Source: Stenogyne calaminthoides (Eukaryota; Streptophyta; Magnoliopsida; Lamiales; Lamiaceae). From it: a stretch of 64,000 nt of DNA. Below, piece by piece: positions 22,052 through 32,937 of this stretch (its first letter is position 1; each line of letters starts with the position of its first letter). The DNA is taken from positions 5,790,406-5,854,405 of the forward strand of contig JBBCBC010000027.1 of NCBI GenBank assembly GCA_037126765.1, read 5' to 3'. Below the pieces are notes generated by a model. It had not been told where the DNA came from and did no database searches. It was given only the letters and a program-made list of their open reading frames with translations. The position numbers and the translations under genes are program-made.

Positions 22052-24284
22052 CTAACTGTGTATGTTCGATTGGTCACCTTCAAAGCAGTGTTGGCTTTCC
22101 TTCAATGGAGAATTTCCATCCCGAGTCTCACCATCCTCGAGTTTTTCCATCCCGAACTTCTTTGTCCGAAAGTCCCATTCACTCCATTCATAGAAAGTGA
22201 CCGACTTCTTTTTTTCGTGTTCGAGAGGATGTTTTATCATTCTTTTCAGGCTAAGTCTTGTGATTCTCTTGGTCAGTTCTCCTGAGTCATGTTCCTGTTT
22301 ATTCTGAACACAAGTAGATTCATCAAAAACAACATGAGGTGTTTCTTCCACAATAAGAGTCCTACAGCTTGTAAACTCGAAGGCTTTTACCGACTTCGAA
22401 TATCCTAAGAATATCCCTTCATCAGCTTTGCTATCAAAAGTTTTCAACTGATCTTTACCATTATTGTGTATGAAACACTTGCAACTAAACACACGAAAGA
22501 AAGAAACAAGAGGCTTCCTTTCATTCCACAACTCATATGGTGTCTTTCCTTGGTTCTTGGTCAGCATGGATCTGTTCTGAGAGTAGCATGCAGTGTTGAT
22601 AGCTTCAAATTAAAAATTTCTTAGAATATCGACCTTCAAAGAATCATTGTCCTTGCAGCTTATTTCAGAGTCCTATTTCTTCTTTCAACAACATCATTCT
22701 GTTGTGGGGTCCTTACAGCTGATGTTTCATGAGTTATTCCATTTGCTGCACAATAATGAGATATAATATGATTGATAAACTCAGTTCCTTTATCTGATCT
22801 GATTTTGACCACACTCAGATTCTTTTTCAAGATCGAGCCTTTTCAAAGAGTTCGCACAGTTTTGTCTGAGTCTCTTTCTTACTGAGTAAGAATATGACCC
22901 ATGTGTATCTAGAGTAGTCATCAACTACCTCAAGTGTGTATTTTCTGCCATTAGTGCTCACAGGTGTTACTGGACCAAAGAGATCCATATGTAATAGTTG
23001 AAGTATTCTTTCAGTAGAAACATCTACTTTGCTTTTGAAATATGCTCTGATTTGTTTTCCTTTCTGACAAGCATCACATATATGTTCTTTACTGAACACT
23101 TCATTGGGTAACCCCCTCACAAGTGCTAATCTTGCAAGTTTATTCAGGGTTTTGAAGTTTAGGTGATTCATCCTTTTGTGCCACAACCAACTGGTATCAG
23201 TGGAACTTTTTGCAACCAAACATGTATCTTTAGGAGTTGTACTCCAATCAGCAAGATACACATTTCCTTTTCTAGTACCAGTCAGTAGAATTTTCTGTGA
23301 AGTATTGTCTTTCACATAACATAAGTTCTTTGAGAACTCAACATTGGATCCTTTGTCACAGAATTGGCTTATAGAAAGCAAGTTATGGTTTAGACCAGAC
23401 ACATATGAAACACCATGGATATGAACAGAATCAACTTTAAGAGTTCCATATCCTTCAGTTTGTCCTTTGGAATTGTCTACAAATGTGATCTGAGGGCCTT
23501 TTTGCTCAACATAGTCAGTGATTAGTTGCTTATATCCTGTCATATGTCTTGAACATCCACTGTCCATATACCATATAGCAGGAGCTAATTCATTTCCACT
23601 CATCAGTGCTATGTTGTCTTCATTTAGCTCAGTGCCCTTTTCTTTTACCTGAAAAACAGATAAGTTCTTAGGTACCCATTTGGTGTAGGGTCCTACCAGG
23701 TTAGCTGTACCTTTTGGAATCCAAATCTACCTAACAACTCTAATTACTTTAGAGTGGCTGATTTGTCTCCCATAAACATCTACATACACATTCACCACCC
23801 TAGGTGCCTTGACAGTATCCTGTGTATGAGTGCCGACCTTAGCATGAACATGAGCCTTAGAGTTCTTCTTGGGTTCAGGCCTTTTGTTCAAGTGCATTGG
23901 CTTTTGTGCTGCTAGTCTCAGTCTCTGCTGACTTGGGTTCAGGAAACCTTTACCCTTAGGCAAGTGGGGTTTGGGTTGCCTGTACTGAAATTGGGGTCTT
24001 TCAGTAATCTGAGGACTTGGTCTTTTCAGTTGAGAATATCTCTGCTGAGTGTTTCTCTTCTGAAAATTCCTCTGATGGTTCAGTGCAGATCTCTTCAGGT
24101 TGGTATTCTTAGCCTGAGGCTTTGAAGTACTGGCCTGAAGATTTCCTACTGAGTGGTCAGGTTTTCTAGCCTTTTCCTGAGGTCTGGGCTTTCTTCCCTG
24201 AACCTTCAGTTTTTCTGAAACCATAAGTCCTTTACCCTTGTCTAAAACTCTGGGCAGTTCTTCAGTAAGAAGATTAGGTGCCAC
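22052..24284 (-). pseudogene. Sirevirus gag tail, protease and integrase
   Basis: From the right, 24284-23727 is a basic Gln/Lys/Pro-rich linker. At 23603 begins protease WYMDSGCSRHMTG (about 23567), then the GAG-pre/integrase zinc motif (WLWHKRMNHLNF...ICDACQKGKQIR, about 23060-23180) and the integrase core start (LLHMDLFGPVTPV, VVDDYSRYTWVIFLLSKKE). A break at 22827 is followed in other frames by IRSDKGTEF and by an integrase C-terminal part open from 22567 (GKTPYELWNERKPLVSFFRV, DEGIFLGYSKSVKAFEF). Stops and frameshifts between 22570 and 22830 inactivate it. The CX2C and DSG motifs are intact. Confidence 0.85.
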
Positions 24285-24335
24285 TTGTTTAACAAAGACA
24301 GTCTTGGTGCTACTAGAAGCAGCATTCAGAAGACC

Positions 24336-26063
24336 TTATGAGGTTCCCCCTGGAATGTATCCCAATCCAGCTTTTATAGTTGCAGGTCTTTGATAACTCT
24401 GAATTTCATCTATCACTTTAGATGCAGAATTTAATAGAGCTAACTTTCTCTGCGCACTATCCTCACATTTCTTTAGAGTTTCATGCTTCTCAAAGAGGTC
24501 ATTGAACTCAATTCTGATAAGCTGAATCTCCTCAGTGGATTTCTCTAATTTTCCATTCAGGATTTCTATCACCTTCTCTTTTTCTGAGAGTTGTACTTTC
24601 CGAACATCTAGTTCATCAGTAGTTCCCATCAATTGAGAAGTGGTCTCAGAATTTTTAGAGTCTTTCCACTTCAGATTCTCAGCAGTCAGTTCCTTGTTCT
24701 GCTCTTGAGTTTCAGTGAGCAGTTCTTGTAACACAGTATAGTCCTTCATAAGATTCTCAAAAGAATCCATCAGGTCAAAGTTACTGTTTACAGTAGAACT
24801 TGAGAACTCATGTGCTTGTGTAGGAGCAAGAACAGAGATAAAAGAATTTACCTCCTCTACAGCCATAAGACAGATATCATCACTGTCACTATCTGAGAAC
24901 ATCTCATCTGAGGAACTGGAACCTTCTTCAGAATGTTCTTCTTCCTCAACAATCATAACTTTCTTGCTGGAGAACTTCTTGTCTCTCTTGGCTTGTCTTT
25001 CCTTTCTTTCTTTAGCACTCAGCTCAGGACAATCATATTGCAAGTGACCTTTCTTCTGACAATTGTAGCATCTGTTGCATCATCATCCTGATCATTTTCC
25101 TCCTTGGTCTTGGAGTCCTTCTTTTTGGATGAAGATCCTTCAGCTTTCTGGTCCTTTCTTTTCTCAGTGTATTTGTCCTCAGCTTTTGAGTCTCTTTTGT
25201 ACCTGTGATTCCTGTAATATTTCTTATATTTCACATATCTGCTATTGAGTCTTTCAAACCTCCTTGCAATCAGTACTAGCTTATCCTCCTGCTCATCCTG
25301 ATTTTTGGCAAGTGAGTTCTCAGACTCTCTAGACTTACAGGATTTCTCTTTGGCTTTGAAAGCCACATTCTTGCTAGATGAAGAATCATCTTTGCTGTCA
25401 GCTTTCTTTGATTTCTTGTCAATCACAAACTCATAAGCTTTCAGTTCAGAGAAAACTTGTTGATATGGCATGGAATCAATATTTTTGGTGTTTTCAATCA
25501 CCACAGCATGTATATCCCATTTCTTAGATAGTCCTCTAAGAATTTTCAATGCCACTTCTCTGTGGGTATCTTTTCCCAAGAGCATTCAGATCATTCATGA
25601 TGCTAGTGAATCTGACTTCAAGTTTGTCAATGGATTCACCATCTTCCATTTCAAAGTTATCAAACTTTCCAATAACAACGAAAAGTTTGTTTTCTTTAAT
25701 ATGATTTGTGCCTTGACACATAGCAGCAAGTGTGTCCCATATTTCTTTGGCAGTTTTACAGTGAGAAATCATCCCCATAACACCATCATCAATAGTGCTA
25801 TATAAAGTATCTTTAGCAAAGTAGTAAAGATTGACTAACTTTCTCTCATCTGGAGTAAGTTGATCATCTGACTTTGGAAATTCATCTCTGGGATCATTTC
25901 TCTCAGTATCAGTGATTCTGGAATTCACAACAGTGAATTTGAATAGTCCTTCAGAAACCACTCTCCACATTCTTTCATGTTTTGAATACAGATGAGCCTG
26001 TATTCGTAATCTCCATAAATCATAGCTCTCAACTGAGAACATAGGAAGTTTCTTAGAAGGCAT
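24336..26063 (-). pseudogene. Sirevirus gag (capsid, zinc knuckle, coiled coil)
   Basis: Starts at ATG 26063 (MPSKKLPMFSVESYDLWRLR...), the usual Copia gag opening with a conserved W. It reads through TAKEIWDTLAAMCQGTN and NELF-type helices to a frameshift near 25560, and continues through a Lys/Ser-rich region. A CCHC zinc knuckle spans a second frame change near 25030 (CYNCQKKGHLQYDC, about 25025-25070). An acidic stretch (SEEGSSSSDEMFSDSDSDD) and a long coiled coil follow (24336-24800). The extended tail after the knuckle is typical of Sirevirus gag. Two frameshifts mean it cannot be made as one protein. Confidence 0.85.
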
Positions 26064-26170
26064 GATGACCGAGCCTTGTAAGATATCAGCAAATAGATCT
26101 GTTCAGTAGACCACCAGAGTCTTTCAGCAAATTAGACTATAGCTTACCAAAGCGAGTGGTCAAGTTGAAC

Positions 26171-26188
26171 CACTGCTCTGATACCACT
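26171..26188 (-). other. Primer binding site of the Sirevirus
   Basis: The minus-strand TGGTATCAGAGC (26175-26186) lies 2 bases inside the 5' LTR end. It matches the 3' end complement of initiator tRNA-Met used by most plant Copia elements, and it fixes the minus orientation and the LTR boundary. Confidence 0.85.
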
Positions 26189-27797
26189 TGTTGGTCCCGG
26201 TGCTAACGAGTCTCACACGTGTATGGGGGGGGAATACACATGTTCAGTGATTTTAAAACTTTTCTTTCACTGAGGTCAGATGGGTCAAGTTGTCCTGATG
26301 ATTTGGCCCTGAGAAGCACAAATCGCCCTGAGTCAAAGTCTACTGAGACAATGATCCTGAGCTGCTTTCAGAAGCTTAAGATTAGCCCAACTGAGCCTGA
26401 GTTTTTCAGAGATCCTGAGCTGCTTGGATCAGATAACTATCTTACTGAACCCTCAGTAGAGTTAGTTCAGTTTGGTAACTATTTGTTCTAGCTACTCAAG
26501 TGTGCGGAATGGTTGACCCTAAGTTTATACTCGTTTTTAGCTTTGCTGAATATCTTCCTTTTAATGAAACAGTGATTAAGGCTGTGGTCAGTTTGATGCA
26601 AGTTCAGTGAATTGGTTCCAACTGAATATCAGTGAATTATGCTTTCAGTGAAAAACATGCAACATATAATAATGCAGTACAGAAAGCAAAACAACACAAC
26701 AATTATAGTGGTTCAGAGACTCAAGCTCATACATCCACTCTCTCTGACCTTCAGAGAAATTCCTTAACCACTTCCTAAAGCTTTCTGGCTGACTCACTGC
26801 AGCTTACTCACTTTTCTACTTCGAGTTTTCTGGCTAACTCACTGCAGCTTACTAACTTAACACACACAAGTGTTCAGACTACCACAAGTAGCTTACTAAC
26901 TTCTTCTCTAGAGTTTTCTCGCTAACTCACTGTATCTTACTAACTCTTTACAACGCCAACTCACCAACAAACACACTCAAACTACCTTACAAAGGGTTTG
27001 GGTTTCTGGTTGGTTTCCAACTAGGATGAGATATCCTTTACAATAAGAACAATGCAAAGGCTAGGATATCTCTACTAAGCTTTGGATATATCTTATCAAT
27101 CTAGGCTTAGTGAATGAGCTCTCTTCAATGTGAAACACTTGGAAAATTCTAGGTTTTTTGAGTGCTTCAATTTGCAATAATACGAATGAGCTCTTGAGTT
27201 GCTTTCAAATTTCCCGTAACCTCTCAAGTAAAGGGTCACTAGTATTTATAGGCAACTTCACCAAGGTCACTCTTGAAAAACTATCCGTTGGAGGAGATAG
27301 CTTCATGAGTTTCCTCTTATGGTGTTTGATGAACGACTATTTTTAGGGTTTGAATACTCCCTTGCATGTTTTAGGCAATATGCATTCATGTAGCCAATCA
27401 CCACTTTTTGCAGTCTGGAACATAGTACTACTGACATGCTTCAGTGACCTGAGTGTCAGTAAAGTACAGTGCTTTCTTCCTCTGATTGATTCTTCTCTTC
27501 AGTAAATGTAGACAAACATAATGGTTCTTTTTGGTCAAACTCTCTGAATGAGATAACCTTAACAACACTTAGACTTAGTTCCTTTTGTCTGCATGTGAAT
27601 GTTTGGGGCAATATCTATTTTTCTGAATATCCGCGTTTTTCTCAGTTTTGTAGTCTTCAGGTAGATATTATTCAGTGCCTCGGAACATTCAGGTTATTTT
27701 GAGTATTCAGTATCTTACTGAGTCTTCAGTAACTACTGGGTCTTCAGTATCTTCTTGAGTCTTCAGTGTTCTGAGTCTTCAGTGTCTTCTGAGTCTT
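26189..27797 (-). repeat. 5' LTR of the Sirevirus, distal end replaced
   Basis: It begins TGTTGGTCCCGG at 26189 and follows the 3' LTR closely to about 27760. The match ends inside the gagtcttcagtgtcttct repeat at 27797, after which a different LTR sequence starts. Compared with 13532-13830 it has CTGAG where that LTR has TCGAG at many positions. The TATA-like box is at about 27240-27253. Confidence 0.86.
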
Positions 27798-29059
27798 CAA
27801 ACGTAACCTGCGGGACTTATATCCTTTACAGGATGGCCGAGATGTTTATCGAGTTCCCACTCTACAAACGTAACCTGCGGGACTTATATCCTTCAAAAAG
27901 GATGGCCGAGATGTTTATCGAGTTCTCACTCTACAAACTTAACCTAACTTGCGTTTGGGTAAAGAATATTTGAGGGTTCCAACTGGAAATCTATCCTGGT
28001 GTTTTAGGTAGCCAAAATGCTAGTGGATATGATTTCTTACTAAGAACTAATGGGATGAACACTCCAAGAATAATCTTCAACTATGGTGTTCTTCGAGCGG
28101 AAATTCTTCTTGAATTTTCTTGTGTGAATGTTGTTGTTCCGCTTGCTCAATAGTTCATGTGATGTGGTTTCTCACTTGTTGGTCCTTGTCTTCAAAATGA
28201 TGATCGATCCCATTTTATAGACTTCGAAATCAAAGAGCCGTTGGAGAGCAATTTGAATTTTGGGCTATATTAGGTAGGTTGTAGGATATGATTGTGACGT
28301 GCTCCGATTATCGGCGTGGCCGTAGGCATGATTAGCGCCATTTTTGTCTGCAGCGTCTTATCCCGTATTGTCAGCTCTTTTTGTGCAAGTGTCGCTTTCT
28401 CCTTGGCTTTGAGAGGCGGCACTTCAGAAATTTGTCCGTTAGACGATTGATATTCTTTTTGTAGAAGATTCGTCTTGTCTGGTGTATCTTTTTGATTGTC
28501 ACCAGGTGTGAGCTGACTTGATCAGGTAACTGATCAGTCTACCTTGTTGAGTCTTCAGATGCACATTGTCTTAGCTAAATATGCAGACTCCGCTGATATA
28601 GGTCTTCAGGTCTTTTGATCTTCAGGTGTCTCTGAGCCTCAGTGTCTTCAGTCATACTGAGTCTTCAGGTTCGTTGCTGAGTCTTCAGGCTTATCTGAGT
28701 TTTCAGGTTCATCTGAGTCTTCAGTGTCTATCTGAGTCTTCAGGTTCATCTAAGTCTTCAGGTTCATCTGAGTCTTCAGTGTCTTCTTGTCTTCACCTGA
28801 TCTTCTGACTTCTTGTCTTCTAATTTGTGCTTAGTCTTCTGATCATCTGACCTTATCTGGGTCATCTAATACTTCGACCTGACCTATACATATTGAGTTC
28901 CCCCTCAATATGTGACCTATCTTTTACATCAGCTATCTATACATTTCAGCTGGTCATCTTAATCTGATTCTACGTCATCAGTCAGCTAACAGGTCTGACT
29001 GGTCCTATTACAACCTGTTTTGGAACTTCCATCAAAACTAAATTACAAATTTCCCAACA
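27798..29059 (-). repeat. LTR fragment of a second Sirevirus family, fused to the first
   Basis: On the minus strand it starts TGTTGGGAAATTTG at 29059, a Sirevirus-type LTR start. It has its own TATA-like CTATAAAATGGG (28212-28223) and runs of ctgagtcttcaggttcat (28620-28790). It ends at 27798 inside a shared repeat, joined to the other LTR. The next base on the right is nested Copia integrase coding sequence, so 29059/29060 is a true LTR/target boundary. Confidence 0.75.
27799..27940. repeat. 68-bp tandem repeat
   Basis: Units beginning aacgtaacctgcgggac (27799) and again at 27867 are followed by a third, partial start at 27936. The unit includes atggccgagatgtttatcgagtt. It lies right at the chimeric LTR junction. 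Copies differ by small indels. Confidence 0.88.
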
Positions 29060-31430
29060 GGTCTGATTCATCTTGACCGGGGACTAAGTCCGAGGACTCT
29101 CCTACCCCCATGAATCTCTCGGGTTGTCTTACAATCCTCCAACTATGACGAGGTTCCGGTTGTGTAAGTGTGTCGTTTGGTATGTCATCTTGTACAGTTG
29201 GCACTGAGGTTAGCCCCCTTAGCTCATTTAAGGTAATCTCACTTCTGTGCTTTCTTTCGTTCATATAGTCTTCTTCCAAAAATCTAAAGTGGGTGCTTAT
29301 TACCACCTTTTGATCTTCGGGACCATAAAACATACACCCTTTTGTTCCCTCGGGGTATCCTATAAATTACCTTAATTCTGATCGAGGATCCAATTTTTTG
29401 GCTTCCTTGTCCAACACGTAGGCCGGACACCCCCAAATTCTCATGTGTCTCAAATTGGGCTTTCGCCCGATCCACAATTCTTTGGGAGTTTTGGGAACCG
29501 ATTTGGATGGCACCAAGTTCAGAATATAAGCCGCTGTTTCCATGGCATGACCCCAGAACGACTTGGGTAGATCCACATAACTTATCATTGATCTAACCAT
29601 TTCTAAAAGAGTTATGTTTCTTCGCTCTGCAACCCCGTTTTGTTGAGGGGTTCCGGGTGCAGTTAGCTGGGATACAATCCCTTCATCTGACAAGTAGTTC
29701 AAAAACTCATCGCTGAGGTACTCGCCTCCACGATCAGATCGTAGAGACTTGATACGTTTTTCCCTATGATTCTCTGCTTGAGCCTTAAATTCTTTGAATT
29801 TGTCAAAGGTCTCAAATTTATGCTTCATAAGGAAAATATAGTCGTATCTTGAATAATCATCAATAAAGGTGACAAAATACTCATAACCTCTTCTTTCTTT
29901 GATTGACATTGGACCACATACGTCTGTGTGAACGATTTATAACACTTCTTTGGCTCTATTCCCCTTGGCTTCGAATGCCCTCTTGGTCATTTTACCCTCC
30001 AAACATGATTCGCAAGTTGGGATTGGTTCAACCCGTAGAGACTCCAATGAACCATCTTCTACCAACCTTTGAATCCTTTTTGGATTAATATGTCTCAATC
30101 TGAGATGCCATAGAAGTGTCTCGTTCACGTCTGATGAACGTTTTCTTTTATCAAAAACAGTTGATGTGTTATAGGATGCATTTCGTGAGTGGTGTGCACA
30201 GTTAATTGTATAGAGATTATTCGACAACGTTCCATGACAGATAAATTTATCATAAAGAAAAATGGTAACAACTTTGTCAAAAGTAACCGAATATCCATCA
30301 AGGTAAAGTTTAGAAACCGAAATTAAATTATTTCTAAAACTAGGAACGTAAAAAATATCTCTTAAAATTAAAACTCTGTCTTCAAAAGACAGGTGCACTT
30401 CTCCCACTGCTTCAGCTGCCACTCTCGTAGCATCTCCCAGTGTGATGAGGATCTCACTCCCACTAAGTTGCCGGGTCCGCTTGAACCCCTGTAAAGTGAA
30501 ACAAACATGATCAGTGGATCCCGTATCCACCACCCATAAATGGGAGGCATACGCCGCTAAACAAGTTTCAACAACTAGTGCGTGAGAATTACCTTTCTTT
30601 CCATTCCTTTTGGGTTTGGAACAGGCTGACCTCCAATGTCCTTTTTCACCGCAGTTGAAGCACTTCCCCTTAGGTGGTTTACTCACTCCTCCACCTCCCT
30701 TCACCTTTTCTTTGCCCTTGGCAACACTTGAGTTCACTTGCTTGTGGCCTTTATCCTTTTTCTTGTTCTTACCACCCTTTGTCCTAGAAGAAGAAGAAGG
30801 TCCATTTGCCACCAAGGCTTGGCTCTTTTGCCCCAATATCGCCTCTGCCGAGACTAAAGCTTGCAACAGGTCAGGCATCGAGAAATTCTGATTGTTCATT
30901 TGGTAGTTCAGCCTGAACTGTTCAAAAAATTTCTTCAGAGAGTGGAGCACGAAATCAATTTGGGTCTCGATATCGTATTCAGCGCCAAGTACCTCAAGCT
31001 TGTTAAGGTGAGCCATCATCTGGAGAACGTGCTCCCATACGGGCGTTCCCTCCACCATTTTCATAGAGAGCAAGTCCCTCATGGTGATCTAACGGTCCAC
31101 ACGATTCTGATGTTGAAACATCGCTTTAAGACTAGTCATGATGTCTGTAGCGGTCTCAACGTTTTGGTGTTGGTGTTGCAACAAATCTGACATTGAAGCC
31201 AAGATGGTACACTTTGTCATTTCATTGGAACACTCCCAGTCAGCATACTCTTTCTTAACCGCTTTAGTTGACTCATCATTTGGCTTTTCTGGTTTAGGTG
31301 TAGTGATTACCCAGTTATGGCTTTGTGCAGTGAGGACAATAGTAAGTTTACGACTCCAATCAACGAAGTTTTCACCAGTAAGCAAATTATCTTTCAGTAT
31401 ATTGAACTGTGGATTAAAAGGTTGCGACAT
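29060..31430 (-). pseudogene. gag-protease-integrase of the nested Angela-like Copia
   Basis: One collinear frame starts at ATG 31430 (MSQPFNPQFNILKDN). It contains gag with NYQMNNQNFSMPDLLQAL, a CCHC knuckle (CFNCGEKGHWRSAC, about 30630-30665), protease (VVDTGSTDHVC, about 30520), the integrase zinc motif (HLRLRHINPK...CESCLEGK, about 30000-30110), the integrase core (DDYSRYDYIFLMKHK, LRSDRGGEYLSDEF, QQNGVAERRN), and the tail (WGCPAYVLDKEAKK, GCMFYGPEDQKVV). In-frame stops at 31089, 29937 and about 29367 disable it. No frameshifts are evident. Coding is lost at 29060 where the Sirevirus LTR begins. Confidence 0.88.
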
Positions 31431-32937
31431 GCTGAACTGAAATAAATAACAATTTGTATAAGCACAAACATATCACAAGGTTCGATCACATGTATCATAT
31501 TAAAATCTCAAAAAAATATGAACATGCATCAGCCAACATCTCAAAACAGTTTAAATAAGCTACGTGGGGTGGGTCATTATTTAAACATATTCAAGCAGGT
31601 TACAAACAAGAAAATAGTTACAAACCTTTAATATCCAGATTAATAGTTGGCTCCCACTTGACCAATATAAAATTGACAGGGACTTCGGGGAAGTATATGC
31701 ATATCAATTTTATACCTAACTAATAACCATGATTAAATACAAAATTATTATTTTGTTTTGAACGAGTCTCGTGGGGAGGGTCATTGTTGCCACTAATAAT
31801 AACCCACAATCATCCTTTCGGAATTTATTCATGTGAAATCTATCTTTTGGCCGTCTCGTGGGGGGAATTTCTCCAAAAGAATCCACAAATAAATAAATCA
31901 TGGAGGTCAAAATTAATTCAATTTTATTATCCGGAATAAAATTGTCAATTAATTATTTAAACATACTTAGTAATTTTCGAAGGTGAGATTTTTCAAAACA
32001 TTTTCTCCTGCATCGCATATTTAAACACAATTTAAATAAGCACAAAATAATGCAAAACATCAAAACAAAAAATAAACACATTGGGCACCTATATCCAATT
32101 GTCACGGTTAATTTTGTCATGTCTTGATCTTGAGAAATCGTCTTCATAGCCTTCATCGTTCGTCTCGAAAAGCTCCCACTCGACTGTCTCGGAAAAATAA
32201 TTTTGCTACTTCAAGCCAAGTCATCGACCACCATGTCATGCGGCCGTGTCAATTTTACCCCGACCACGCAGATAAGCGCCAAGCATATGTCGCCCGGCGG
32301 CACGGTGCGGCTTCAGAGATCCCAAAGAAAGCGTGATGAGTACCAAATACATTGCACGCCAAGACGCTAGACGCCCTTTTCCGGATCCGGGTCAAGGCAG
32401 CCTTAGCCTGCGTGGTTTTGCTCAAGGTCCGCGAAGTTTCAGACGCCGCCGTGTCGCGGTCGGGCCACGATCCCTTCGCCGCTTCGGCCAATGCCTTGCC
32501 CCACGCCCGTGTGCTCCAGGTCGTCGTCCCACGTCACGCTTGCCTCTCTTGGCATGTTTTATGACGATGCCGCTTTGTGCTCGGTTTTGGATCTCGTCGC
32601 CTTTAATTCATCGTCTCGCGTTTGGCTCACGATCCGGTTACAATTTATTTACAAAAATAAATAAACCTAGATCTAGACTAGTCTATTACATTGAACTAAT
32701 CAAACAAATCCTAATCTACTGTGGATTTTCTCACGAGGCAAAAACGAATTGAAATCTAATCAATTAAAAACCACAATTTATATGTATGCATAAATTTAAT
32801 CAATCACTAAATACCATGACAATTGGATACCTGCAAAAAAGATCTAGCAATTCTACTATCCAATTTCAAATTTAATGAAAAATGAATTAAATTACAATTT
32901 AAAACTCAGAGCCCGAAACCGAGGCTCTGATACCAGT
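31431..32937 (-). other. 5' leader of the nested Angela-like Copia with a GC-rich island
   Basis: This 1.5-kb untranslated leader runs between 5' LTR and gag start. Its gag-side part (31431-32160) matches the leader at 42399-43080, with shared segments such as ggctcccacttgacc and gacagggacttcgg, and its LTR-side part (32640-32937) also matches. Between them, 32165-32640 is strikingly GC-rich and not visibly alignable to the matching island of the other element. No credible protein is seen in the island. Leaders carry packaging and dimerisation signals in LTR elements; any such role here is inferred. Confidence 0.65.
32919..32937 (-). other. Primer binding site of the nested Angela-like Copia
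   Basis: The minus-strand TGGTATCAGAGCCTC (32921-32935) lies 2 bases inside the 5' LTR. It matches the complement of the initiator tRNA-Met 3' end. Confidence 0.85.

Larger units (their letters stand above)
13532..27797 (-). mobile_element. Sirevirus (SIRE-lineage Copia) with accessory gene
   Basis: Order on the minus strand is 5' LTR (26189-27797, right end replaced), tRNA-Met-type primer site, gag, protease, integrase, RT, RNase H (26063 to 20189), tandem-repeat spacer, accessory gene (19457 to 16081), repeated polypurine region, 3' LTR (13532-15654). The SIRE lineage is supported by the WYMDSGCSRHMTG protease, the long gag with a coiled-coil tail after the zinc knuckle, and the extra ORF after pol. 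The 5' LTR passes into a different Sirevirus LTR at 27798. The outer 5-bp flanks (ctttt on the left, ggtct after 29059) do not match, so the structure is a recombinant. Confidence 0.88.
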
